Source of the DNA: Bacteroidota bacterium
GTDB taxonomy: Bacteria > Bacteroidota > Bacteroidia > Bacteroidales > UBA5342
NCBI GenBank assembly: GCA_003249935.1
Contig: QKHT01000067.1
Span: 1 to 37,319, forward strand
Direction of reading: 5' to 3'
Length of the DNA stretch: 37,319 nt
Below are positions 6,818 through 15,316 of the stretch, one piece after another. The position numbers and the translations under genes were made by a program. Numbering within the stretch: the stretch's first letter is position 1; each line of letters opens with the position of its first letter. Under the pieces are notes generated by a model. The model did not search any database and was not told the DNA's origin. It was given only the letters and a program-made list of their open reading frames with translations.

Positions 6818-9235
6818 TTATGGCTTGGCCAATATTTTGCCAACCACGTCCACGTTATAATTCACAAAGGTATTCCATTCGCCACATAGCCAAAGTAACA
6901 CTTTATAGCCATCTTTGGCTACAACAATTGGGCGTATATTTCTTTCGGTTGAACCGGAGGTTAAAGCCTTCCATTTTATGCTGGCTATATTGTCGTTAGT
7001 TTTTATTTTCGCTGAATATATCTCATGCTTTCCCCCTAAATCTTCGCCTGTCGACGGGTTTACATCAGTAGAGATATAAACATTTGTCGGGTCTTCGGGG
7101 TCGAATGTCATTAAACCGGTATAGCTGCTTTCCACCTGATAGAGGCACTTTCCGGCATAGGCAATTTCGCGGTCGTTCCACTTTTTTCCGTCCCATGTAG
7201 CCACACGAAACCGGTGGTCGTTATTATTCAGATACAACGTATATCCAATCACAGGGTTGTTCTTTTTATCTTTTGCCATGGCACAGGTCCATGCACTATT
7301 TGGCACACTTTCGCAACCAGCCTGTTTTTGTTTGGTTTCACTCCCTTTGTAAATTTTTTCGGCTTCGGAGGTGCGTAACGGCCCATCTGCGAGATCTTTT
7401 ATCTTTGTGCCGTTTACATTATAAAATGTGCCGTTACGAAATTCTACATAAAACAAGCTATTGCCAAAATCACGCGGATGGCCATCGGTATACGAAACGC
7501 CCACTGTATTGTCGTCTTTTTGCAAATAACGGGCATATGGGCGTTGCCTTCCGGAAACATCGTTCGATATAAAGTGGGTGCGATTGCCCCATGTTTTGCC
7601 AAAATCGGTGGAGGTTATAAATGAAGGATTGAAGTTTAAACCATCGCGAAAAAAGTTGTATAAAAGTTTTTCGTTTTTTATGTAATAAAGGTTCATATAA
7701 GTCACGCCGGTTTTGTAGTCATAATCGTGTTGAAACACTTGCCGTTCGCCCCAATTCAAATAATTGTCTGTAGAAGAGATATTGTAATAATGGACTTTTT
7801 CTTTGGCATGTTTTGCCCAAACAGCCAAAATACTGTTGTCGGGTCTCACGAAAAGTGCCGGAACATCGTGGTCGTCAATCTCAAAGTTTTGATGTAAAAC
7901 AATTTCGCCATCAGCTTTTTTCGATTTTAAATCGAAAACGCCTAAACGCACATCGCCGCTTACACCGCTAAGTCCACCCATTACCAACTTGCCGTTGTTA
8001 ATCACCACACGTGGATCCTGGTACCAGCACCAACCGCCATCATGCATAAAAAGTGTCGCATCAGATTTTTTATTTTTCGCAACTGCCGGGTCGAATTTCT
8101 GCACAAAATTATACATTTCGGAGCCAGCTGCTAAAAATGCACCTGTACCATATACTTCGGTATATTCTTTTGAACTGTTGCCTGGTGCAGCACCTACAGC
8201 CTGAACATATCCCAGCATCCCATCTTTATTTACACATTTTGTAAGTGCATCCCATGCTTTTAGTAAAACCGGTTCATACGTGGCTCTATCCAAAATGCCA
8301 TTGTTTAGGCCCCATGCTAACCCAAAGGTGAAAAATGATGTGCCACTGGTTTCCATGCTTGGATAGTCATTGACATCGCCTAGTAATCCAGACGACCAGG
8401 TGCCATCGGGACGTTGAATTTTCTTTAATGTTTCGGCCATTTGTTTGAAAAGATCGGTATAGAAAGGGGTCCCTTTCCAGTCCTTGGGGAAATCTGGTAT
8501 CATCAATGCCAATCCGCCAAATACCCATCCGTTACCACGAGCCCAGAAGAGTTTACGACCGTTCTTTTCGGTTTGATCCAAATACGATTTGTCTCTGAAA
8601 AAAAGTTGTTCCTGTTTGTCCCACAAAATATCGTAAGTCATATGGTATTGCTCATCCATATAATCGAGATACTTTGGATCGTTGGTGATTTTGGCGAGTC
8701 GTGCCCATACCGGTGGCGCCATAAACAGTGCATCGCACCATGTCCATTGCCATTTCGAGCTAAATGCACTATCGAGCATTATGTCAAATTGGTTTTTTGT
8801 GGGTTGCATCATGAAATCTTTTTTTGTATAGTTGTAAAGATTCAGATAAAATTGTCCAACCACATGGTCGTCGGCATGAAACATACGGGTGTGTAATTTC
8901 CAATTGTTTCGTTGACCAATATCGGTCAACCAGTTCATGTATTTTGGATTCTTTGACACTGTATACCATTCGTACATGCCGGCATAAAGTGCACCGCATT
9001 CCCATTCCAAATCGTGGTATCGGTTGCGATTATTCCAAGGTTTTTTTTCTTTTCCCGGAGGTAATGCTCTGTAAACACCCATGCTGTCGAATGTGGCTAT
9101 CTGCCAGTCGGCCACTCGGTTGCAAAGGTTTTTTATCTCTTCTGCCTTTGGAATTGATGCTTTTTGTTTAGCACCGGCATTTAAAAGCGATAACGTAAAT
9201 ATCGCTATCAGAACGCTGATTTTTATTTCTTTCAT
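6818..9235 (-). CDS. Fusion of GH105 unsaturated uronyl hydrolase and BNR-repeat beta-propeller domain
   Basis: An 805-residue exported protein with a Sec signal (MKEIKISVLIAIFTLSLLNA). Residues about 30-380 are a GH105 alpha/alpha-barrel: DDH at 122-124 in FHADDHVVGQFY, Asp168 in WTWCDALFMAPP (the family's catalytic acid), and Arg233/Trp237 in WARGNGW. GH105 enzymes remove the unsaturated uronic acid left at the end of oligosaccharides by polysaccharide lyases, acting by hydration of the double bond. Residues about 393-800 are a BNR_4-like beta-propeller with repeated Asp-box-like blades (FITSTDFGKTWGNR is one). Propellers of this kind occur in ulvan lyases and other carbohydrate-active proteins, so the second half may be a lyase, an esterase or a binding module; I cannot tell which. 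The gene is 26 nt downstream of the VOC gene and probably co-transcribed with it. Confidence 0.88.
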   Translation of the reverse strand: MKEIKISVLIAIFTLSLLNAGAKQKASIPKAEEIKNLCNRVADWQIATFDSMGVYRALPPGKEKKPWNNRNRYHDLEWECGALYAGMYEWYTVSKNPKYMNWLTDIGQRNNWKLHTRMFHADDHVVGQFYLNLYNYTKKDFMMQPTKNQFDIMLDSAFSSKWQWTWCDALFMAPPVWARLAKITNDPKYLDYMDEQYHMTYDILWDKQEQLFFRDKSYLDQTEKNGRKLFWARGNGWVFGGLALMIPDFPKDWKGTPFYTDLFKQMAETLKKIQRPDGTWSSGLLGDVNDYPSMETSGTSFFTFGLAWGLNNGILDRATYEPVLLKAWDALTKCVNKDGMLGYVQAVGAAPGNSSKEYTEVYGTGAFLAAGSEMYNFVQKFDPAVAKNKKSDATLFMHDGGWCWYQDPRVVINNGKLVMGGLSGVSGDVRLGVFDLKSKKADGEIVLHQNFEIDDHDVPALFVRPDNSILAVWAKHAKEKVHYYNISSTDNYLNWGERQVFQHDYDYKTGVTYMNLYYIKNEKLLYNFFRDGLNFNPSFITSTDFGKTWGNRTHFISNDVSGRQRPYARYLQKDDNTVGVSYTDGHPRDFGNSLFYVEFRNGTFYNVNGTKIKDLADGPLRTSEAEKIYKGSETKQKQAGCESVPNSAWTCAMAKDKKNNPVIGYTLYLNNNDHRFRVATWDGKKWNDREIAYAGKCLYQVESSYTGLMTFDPEDPTNVYISTDVNPSTGEDLGGKHEIYSAKIKTNDNIASIKWKALTSGSTERNIRPIVVAKDGYKVLLWLCGEWNTFVNYNVDVVGKILAKP

Positions 9236-9261
9236 ATTTAATTGTTATTGTTGTTCGCTTA

Positions 9262-9648
9262 TTAAATCATTGGCTCGTTACGGTCACACAGTTGAATTGC
9301 AAGTCCCCATGGATCGCGCAACATGGCCAAAATATCGCCATTTGGCATATAATCGGGACCCGAAACCGCCGTTGCCCCTGCCTCCGTTAATCGCGCCGTG
9401 GTTTTCTCAACATTCTTACAAACGAATGCCAAATGTAATATCAAGGGATGCATTGCACTGTAGTCCGGCGTTGTTGCCGCAGGGTTATTATAAATCTCAA
9501 TCATTACATCGCCCGATTCATCTGCCAAAAAACGCACCGGAACAGGTAATTCTGCCGAACGTTTTATGCTGAACCCGAAATGATTAACGTACCATTGGGC
9601 TACTGCTTCAGGTTCATTTACCTGTATTGCAAAATGTTCAATCTTCAT
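9262..9648 (-). CDS. VOC/glyoxalase-like superfamily protein
   Basis: A 128-residue cytoplasmic protein with the two beta-alpha-beta-beta-beta modules of the vicinal oxygen chelate fold: MKIEHFAIQVNEPEAVAQWY and LILHLAFVCKNVEKTTARL. Candidate metal ligands are His5, Glu51 and His72; the fourth position (AIQLCDR) carries Gln119 where many members have Glu. The LRDPWGLAIQL ending is typical of the family. It is first in a two-gene unit with the GH105 fusion. A role in isomerising or detoxifying a keto-sugar or aldehyde from uronate breakdown is conceivable, but the family is too broad for a substrate call. Confidence 0.75.
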   Translation of the reverse strand: MKIEHFAIQVNEPEAVAQWYVNHFGFSIKRSAELPVPVRFLADESGDVMIEIYNNPAATTPDYSAMHPLILHLAFVCKNVEKTTARLTEAGATAVSGPDYMPNGDILAMLRDPWGLAIQLCDRNEPMI

Positions 9649-9782
9649 ATTTCATGTTTTTTAGTCTGAACCGCTGTAGTTCTGTTTGTATTTTAAATTG
9701 TTTGCCGGATCAATTTTTAATACGCTATTTTATTCAGAACCAAATATTGGAATAAATGAATAAACAACCTATCTTTAACCCA

Positions 9783-9804
9783 TTGTAACGGTACTTGTAA
9801 CGGT
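9783..9804. promoter_or_regulatory. Tandem 10-bp direct repeat between divergent genes
   Basis: TTGTAACGGT occurs twice with a 12-bp period (9783-9792 and 9795-9804) in the 243-bp gap between the VOC gene and the membrane-anchored regulator gene, 87 nt before the latter's ATG. A spaced direct repeat is the usual binding pattern of CadC/OmpR-type winged-helix proteins, so the regulator encoded next to it is a natural candidate ligand. The rest of 9649-9891 is AT-rich with no gene. Confidence 0.45.
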
Positions 9805-9891
9805 TAATCTTGATCTTTAAATGGTTCATTATAAAAATGATAGTATAAATGTGGGAATTTTTGGATTAGATTGCCTTAGTGTAATAAAAAC

Positions 9892-11061
9892 ATGGGAGTA
9901 TTAGTCGATTTGTCGAAAGAAGAAAAACTGCAATTGGTTGAAGAGATTTTGCTAAGCAAAACGTTTAAAAAAGCGTCTACCAGCTCTGCATTGTTGCGAT
10001 ATTTGTCGAATGCAGATATTGATGGTGCTTTTTTGAAAGAGAGCATTATTGATATTGATTTTTTTGGACAAAAGAATGATTCCGAAACTGGCAATAATAA
10101 CCGTGTTCGCGTAAGTATTTATAACTTACGTAAAAAACTTCAGGATTACTACGATGAAGAAGGTAAAGATAATTTGTGGCGAATTTGTATCGATAAGGGG
10201 CAGTATCGCTTACGATTCGAAAAGGCAGAACATGATTTAGCAGTACACAAAAACGGGTATCCTTTTTTTAAAATTTTGCCATACTTTCTTTTAGTTATTA
10301 CATTGGGTTTATTATTGGTTAATGTTTGGCCTGATAGAAAACCGGCCATTTGGAAACGTGTTTTTGATAATGGGTATGGCACCACGCTGTATGTGGGTGA
10401 TGCTTTCGGGTTTAGGGGTAAAACGATTTCCGGGGCCGAGGGATGGACCAGGGATTATAATATAAACGGGACTGAAGATTTTTATGCCATGATTGAACGT
10501 AACCCCGATTTAAAAGAGAAGGTCGTTCCCTCAAATTATTATTATGTTACCGATATGGCCGTGTTGGCTACATATAGCCTTTCAAAATTATTCTATAAAT
10601 ACCATACGGAGTTTAAAATCAGAAATGCCACAACAGCTACATATAATGATATAAAAGAGGGTAACTCCATTTATGTTGGCATGATTCGGGATAAAGGTAA
10701 GTTTCTTACGCTTTTCAACGACCTCAATCCGCTTTGTAAGCTAAAGAACGATAAAGTGACCATCAAAAAATCCGGTTCCACCAAAGATACAACCATATCT
10801 ATTGCCAGTAACCCCGATTTATACGACATGGCTATTGTCTCCAAAATCGAGGGACCACATTCCACCGAACAACTTTTCTTTTTTTCGATGCACGATATGG
10901 GTGTAGTGGCAACAGTCGACTATTTTACCAATAGTGACTCATTGAAAAGTTTTAGTGACAAATACCTGAAAGATCAATCTCATTTTACGGCTATATTTAA
11001 GGCCCATGGTCGCGATCGTACCAGTTTGAATTTAGAGACCATTATAGTGGTGCCTTTTTGA
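9892..11061 (+). CDS. Membrane-anchored winged-helix regulator with unknown extracytoplasmic domain
   Basis: A 389-residue protein with three parts. Residues about 8-112 resemble the winged-helix domain found at the N terminus of CadC/TolB-like proteins of Acidobacteria and Planctomycetes: an LVEEILLSKTFKKA opening, a helix with LLRYLSN, an ESIIDIDFFGQ segment, the basic NNRVRVSIYNLRKKLQDYY recognition helix and the RICIDKGQYRLRF wing. Residues 126-146 form a single transmembrane helix (FKILPYFLLVITLGLLLVN). Residues about 150-389 should face the periplasm and begin with TTLYVGDAFGF; I do not recognise this domain. The architecture suggests a ToxR/CadC-like one-component regulator that senses outside and binds DNA inside. 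It is divergent from the VOC-GH105 unit. The DNA-binding role is inferred from likeness only. Confidence 0.7.
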   Translation: MGVLVDLSKEEKLQLVEEILLSKTFKKASTSSALLRYLSNADIDGAFLKESIIDIDFFGQKNDSETGNNNRVRVSIYNLRKKLQDYYDEEGKDNLWRICIDKGQYRLRFEKAEHDLAVHKNGYPFFKILPYFLLVITLGLLLVNVWPDRKPAIWKRVFDNGYGTTLYVGDAFGFRGKTISGAEGWTRDYNINGTEDFYAMIERNPDLKEKVVPSNYYYVTDMAVLATYSLSKLFYKYHTEFKIRNATTATYNDIKEGNSIYVGMIRDKGKFLTLFNDLNPLCKLKNDKVTIKKSGSTKDTTISIASNPDLYDMAIVSKIEGPHSTEQLFFFSMHDMGVVATVDYFTNSDSLKSFSDKYLKDQSHFTAIFKAHGRDRTSLNLETIIVVPF

Positions 11062-11137
11062 GTTCTATTTGATTGTCGCAAATGGAATTACTACATTATA
11101 AGTCATGTAGGCGTTTGGGTTAAGATATTTTTAGTAA

Positions 11138-14100
11138 TCATCTGCCGTTTTGAATCTCGGAGGGTGATTGTCCAAATTCATCCTTAAAACATTTTCGAAA
11201 ATGCGATACGCTTTGAAATCCCGACTTTTCGCATATTTCTGCAATCGAAATTGTAGAAGTATCGAGTAAATGGTATGCATTCCGAAGTCTCACTTTTCGA
11301 ATATAATCGGCAGGTGAGGTCCCTGTTAAGTCCGAAAATTTTCGATAAAATGTAGCTCTGCTCATATTCATTTTTTCGCTTAGAACCTCAATGGTAAAAA
11401 GCGAATCGTGAAAATGAGTGTCGATGGTGGTATTTACCTTTTTGATAAATTCTTGTTCGCGTGGCGATAGGTTGGATGAAGCCGGAATTTTGTTTGCCGA
11501 TTGTTTAAATTGATCGCGTATTTTTTCGCGATTAAGTAAAAGTGCGTATGTTCGGGCTATAAGTATCTTATTGTTAAATGGTTTTTCGATATAGTCGTCG
11601 GCTCCTTGTTCAAAACCAACCATTTGGGTATCGATGTCGGTTTTTGCTGTGAGTAAAATAATGGGGATATGCGAAGTTTCGATATCCGATTTCACTATTT
11701 TACAAAATGTAATTCCATCCATTTCGGGCATCATGATGTCCGAAATAATTATTTCGGGATGAAATGTTTGCATCATTTCGAGGGCAATTTTTCCGTTGGC
11801 TGCAATTTTTACCGAAAAATTGGGTTCATACAGCGATGCAATAAACGTGGCCAATTCTTGATTGTCTTCAACAATTAAAATGTTTTTGCCGCCCAAATGT
11901 GCAATGTTTAACGAAGGCTTAATTTCGTAATCATCAGCATAACATGGGGTGTTTTCTTTATTCTCGTTGCCAAAATCGGCAGCGGTAAAATGGGCTTTTC
12001 CTAATTTAAATTTCAATCGAAAACAACTGCCTTTCTCAATTTCGCTTTCGACCTCGATAGTTCCATGTTGTATCTGTGTTAGGGCTTTAACCATCGACAA
12101 TCCAATGCCATGTCCATCCGAATTTACGGGTCTGTTTTCGGCACGGTAAAAGTGGTCAAATATCCTATCCACCTCATTTTTAGGAATGCCAATACCATGG
12201 TCGCGAATCGCTAATGTAAAAGTGGTTTCGTCTGTCAAAATTGATATTTCAATGGCTTGCCCATTTTTAGAATATTTTATGGCATTGGACAACAGATTAT
12301 ACAAAATTTTCTCGGTTTTATCCATATCGAGCCAAACATGCAACGATTCGGTGGCGAAATTGGTGATAAGCGTGCTGTTTTTTTGTTCGGCTAACGATTG
12401 AAAGGATGCTACTATTTCGCGCACATACGAAACAATATCAAAATAAGTAACCGACAACGGCATTCGATCCTGATCGAGTTTACGCAAATCGATTAGTTGA
12501 TTGACTAACCGTAACAACCTATGCGCATTCGATTTTATTGATTTGATGCTGCTTTTCGACTCGCTTTGCAGGGTTTCGATTTGCCCCAGAATTAGGGTGA
12601 GCGGGGTGCGAAATTCGTGCGAAATATTGGTGAAAAATTGAAGCTTTGATTGATCGGCTTCATGCAACTTTTGCGATATTTCGACTATTGTGGTGTTTTG
12701 TTTTCGAAGTTCGGAGGTTTGCTCTTCCACTTTTATGCTGAGCCATTTATTGCGTTGTTTAATCTGTTTTACCCGTAACCGGTATAGTACGAGCAACATT
12801 AACAAAAGCAAAGAAGTCAACACTATTTTAAACCATGCGGTCATCCAAAATGCAGGGGCTATGTTAATTTCAAGGTCGGTGCTGTTTTCGGAATTTGTAC
12901 TAAATGGTGATACTTGTACCTGAAAAATATATTTCCCGGGCGCAATGTTTGTATAGGTTGCCATTTGTTGGTTTTTACAATCAATCCACTCATTTTGAAA
13001 TCCTAATAGTCGGTATCTTAAGTGGTTTGAATTAGGATAATCAAATGGATAGGCATTAAATTCGATAGAAAATGAGTTTTGGGTATATTTAAAATCTATT
13101 TGTTTCGCCTGGTCAATCGGCTGATTTAAAATTACATCTCCATCAATGGTATCGCCTTGATAAATTGGGGTGTTGAATAACGAAATTTTTTCGATACGCG
13201 GTTTTATAACGGGGCGGTTTTGCTTAACATTTATTGGATCGAACGATATAACCCCGGTATAGCCGCCATAAAAAATTGTGCCGTTATGGGTTGTGAAATG
13301 GGCATCATCCATAAAATAGTCGGCAGGCAAATAAGTTGTAAATACCGATGATTGATGATCGAAATGGCTAATTCCTCTATTTGTACTTATCCATAAATCG
13401 TTCAATTTGTCTTTGCTTATGCTGTATATCACATTGTTGCAAAGTCCATCTTCTTCGTAAAATACCTTTTCAATCGTTCCTTTTTTGATATTAAATAGGT
13501 TGAGTCCTTTGTTTGTTCCAATCCAAAGACTATCGCCAATGGCCAGTAGCGCATACACTTTATTGTCGGATAAATGGTGCGAATGGGTGGTTATATTGCT
13601 CATTGAGCCATCATTACCCGCTATTTTTGCAACACCTTTAAAATCGAGTGCGATCCATCGGTTGCCGTATTTGTCGACCGTAATGTCGCGTATAGTCCCG
13701 GCAATAGGTTGTGGAAGTTTGGTGATGGCATAGATTCCCTTTTTTTTATCAAAATCCAAGATGTTTTGTTCTGCTGTAATGGTAATTTTTCCCCGAGTAA
13801 ACTCTTTTATGGCATAACTATGAAAGGTACAATACAAATTGTATTTACTGTCTGCTGTTTCTATTCGTTGTTTATCGGCATTGTAATAGCATAAGTTAGT
13901 ATTTTCGCCAATCCATATCTCGTTATTGCTGTCTTCAAATATTTCGCGCACATTTTCGATTGTTTTCTGTTTATTCGATTTGGTGTAATAATGGGTGAAA
14001 TACTTAAATGTTCCGTCTTGCAATATGACACCAACACCTTGACGGTCGAACCCTAACCACAATTTACCATCCGATGCTTTGCATATTGCCCTTACCGGAT

Positions 14101-15148
14101 CGGTTTCGGGATCGGTAGTTGTGCTGTAATCCCATGCATAATGTTGAAATTGATTTTTCGAATAATTGAAATGAAACAACCCGTTTTTACGTGTCCCAAT
14201 CCATATATTTTGAAATTTATCTTCAATCATCCGGGTTATGTTGTACCCTTTGTATGCAAATTTATTATTTGATTCGTAATTAAATTGTTGTTGTTGGTAT
14301 TGGTTGTTTTCAAGGGTAAAACGATTTAGAAATCCATTACCACCCAACCAATACGAATCGTCGGTAATCGCAAAATCGACAATCCGATTTAATTTGTCGG
14401 CAAAGTTGTTGTTGTCAAAACGGATACAATACTGCTCAATCGAAAGATTAGGTGTAAGTGCCAAAATACCTTGTTTGCAAACCGTATAAATCTTATTGTT
14501 TTTTGAAACAAGGGCATAACAGGGTTGGTCGAAATTTGTGATTGCGGTTAATATTGGTTGATTTTTTCCTGTTTTCTTAGTGATTTTTTTGATGCCAAAA
14601 TTGCCGCCAATCAGTACCGATTCCTTATCAAAGGCTATAATTTTTCGAATTTTTTCGGTAGTACGGTATGTGGTAATTTTTGTGGTATTAATTTCCCATA
14701 AAATCAAGTCAGTACCGTTTGTAAACCATAAAAGTGAATCGCTCGTTTGAATAATAAATATAGACTGTTCGAGGTTGTACGGTGCAAATAGTTTTTGGTT
14801 AAACGGTTTAAAAGAGTTTGTCGATGCTTTGTATTCGCACAGCCCGCTTCCACGAATTAAAATCCACATATTACCATGCAATCCTTTGCCCAGAGCCACA
14901 ATATGATTCCCGGGAAAGAAACCTTGATTGGGATTGTTGGGATTGAATGGTTGAAACGAATTACCGCAATAGCGATTTAGACCGTCTAATGTGCCAACCC
15001 AAATATTGCCATATTCATCAAGTTCGAGACAGTTAATGTTATTTTGCGATAATCCGTTGGATACATCAAACCGATCGAAACGCGCTTGTTGCGCCTCAAT
15101 GTTGAGAATAATAGATATTGCAAATAGTATCGTGCAAAATTGCTTCAT
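11138..15148 (-). CDS. Hybrid two-component system (HTCS) sensor-regulator
   Basis: A 1336-residue HTCS, a full-length example of the regulator class that controls polysaccharide loci in Bacteroidota. Order: Sec signal (1-19); periplasmic two-propeller sensor built from Reg_prop blades (for example YGNIWVGTLDGLNRY, IWIGTRKNGLFHF, SLWIGTNKGLNLF); Y_Y_Y domain (about 680-760); one transmembrane helix (about 768-790); HisKA with FTNISHEFRTPLTLILGQ, phospho-acceptor His844; HATPase with DHGIGIPKNEVDRIFDHFYR and GHGIGLSMV; receiver with IIISDIMMPEMDG, Asp1137; AraC helix-turn-helix (about 1235-1333, ending SGFQSVSHFRKCFKDEFGQSP). It is divergent from the DUF1080/oxidoreductase operon, which is its likely target. 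HTCS proteins bind an oligosaccharide directly in the periplasm; which one is unknown here. No SusC/SusD genes are nearby. Confidence 0.95.
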   Translation of the reverse strand: MKQFCTILFAISIILNIEAQQARFDRFDVSNGLSQNNINCLELDEYGNIWVGTLDGLNRYCGNSFQPFNPNNPNQGFFPGNHIVALGKGLHGNMWILIRGSGLCEYKASTNSFKPFNQKLFAPYNLEQSIFIIQTSDSLLWFTNGTDLILWEINTTKITTYRTTEKIRKIIAFDKESVLIGGNFGIKKITKKTGKNQPILTAITNFDQPCYALVSKNNKIYTVCKQGILALTPNLSIEQYCIRFDNNNFADKLNRIVDFAITDDSYWLGGNGFLNRFTLENNQYQQQQFNYESNNKFAYKGYNITRMIEDKFQNIWIGTRKNGLFHFNYSKNQFQHYAWDYSTTTDPETDPVRAICKASDGKLWLGFDRQGVGVILQDGTFKYFTHYYTKSNKQKTIENVREIFEDSNNEIWIGENTNLCYYNADKQRIETADSKYNLYCTFHSYAIKEFTRGKITITAEQNILDFDKKKGIYAITKLPQPIAGTIRDITVDKYGNRWIALDFKGVAKIAGNDGSMSNITTHSHHLSDNKVYALLAIGDSLWIGTNKGLNLFNIKKGTIEKVFYEEDGLCNNVIYSISKDKLNDLWISTNRGISHFDHQSSVFTTYLPADYFMDDAHFTTHNGTIFYGGYTGVISFDPINVKQNRPVIKPRIEKISLFNTPIYQGDTIDGDVILNQPIDQAKQIDFKYTQNSFSIEFNAYPFDYPNSNHLRYRLLGFQNEWIDCKNQQMATYTNIAPGKYIFQVQVSPFSTNSENSTDLEINIAPAFWMTAWFKIVLTSLLLLMLLVLYRLRVKQIKQRNKWLSIKVEEQTSELRKQNTTIVEISQKLHEADQSKLQFFTNISHEFRTPLTLILGQIETLQSESKSSIKSIKSNAHRLLRLVNQLIDLRKLDQDRMPLSVTYFDIVSYVREIVASFQSLAEQKNSTLITNFATESLHVWLDMDKTEKILYNLLSNAIKYSKNGQAIEISILTDETTFTLAIRDHGIGIPKNEVDRIFDHFYRAENRPVNSDGHGIGLSMVKALTQIQHGTIEVESEIEKGSCFRLKFKLGKAHFTAADFGNENKENTPCYADDYEIKPSLNIAHLGGKNILIVEDNQELATFIASLYEPNFSVKIAANGKIALEMMQTFHPEIIISDIMMPEMDGITFCKIVKSDIETSHIPIILLTAKTDIDTQMVGFEQGADDYIEKPFNNKILIARTYALLLNREKIRDQFKQSANKIPASSNLSPREQEFIKKVNTTIDTHFHDSLFTIEVLSEKMNMSRATFYRKFSDLTGTSPADYIRKVRLRNAYHLLDTSTISIAEICEKSGFQSVSHFRKCFKDEFGQSPSEIQNGR

Positions 15149-15188
15149 CGAAAAATATAAAGTACGCTAATTTAATATTTATTGTTGC

Positions 15189-15196
15189 CGAATATA
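15189..15196 (-). promoter_or_regulatory. Candidate -7 promoter box for the HTCS gene
   Basis: Minus strand TATATTCG, a TAnnTTCG variant of the Bacteroidota -7 box, 40 nt before the HTCS start. No -33 element is clear. Confidence 0.3.
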
Positions 15197-15280
15197 TGCA
15201 TTGTTTTAAAATTAATCTGTTTTGAGATATTAACGGCAATTTTTGAGACAAATAAGATTCTGTAAGGCTTTGTTAATAAG

Positions 15281-15288
15281 TATCTTCG
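15281..15288 (+). promoter_or_regulatory. Candidate -7 promoter box for the keto-glycoside operon
   Basis: TATCTTCG, a TAnnTTCG variant, 28 nt before the first ATG of the operon. It lies within the 168-bp region shared with the divergent HTCS gene. Confidence 0.35.
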
Positions 15289-15316
15289 TACTACTAATTT
15301 ACTAAAGTATTGTTAT

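Noticed and set aside
8441..8896. 151-codon open frame on the plus strand
   Set aside because: Shadow of the GH105 coding region, with no family features.
9081..9572. 163-codon open frame on the plus strand
   Set aside because: It lies antisense to the GH105 and VOC genes, and its protein resembles nothing known.
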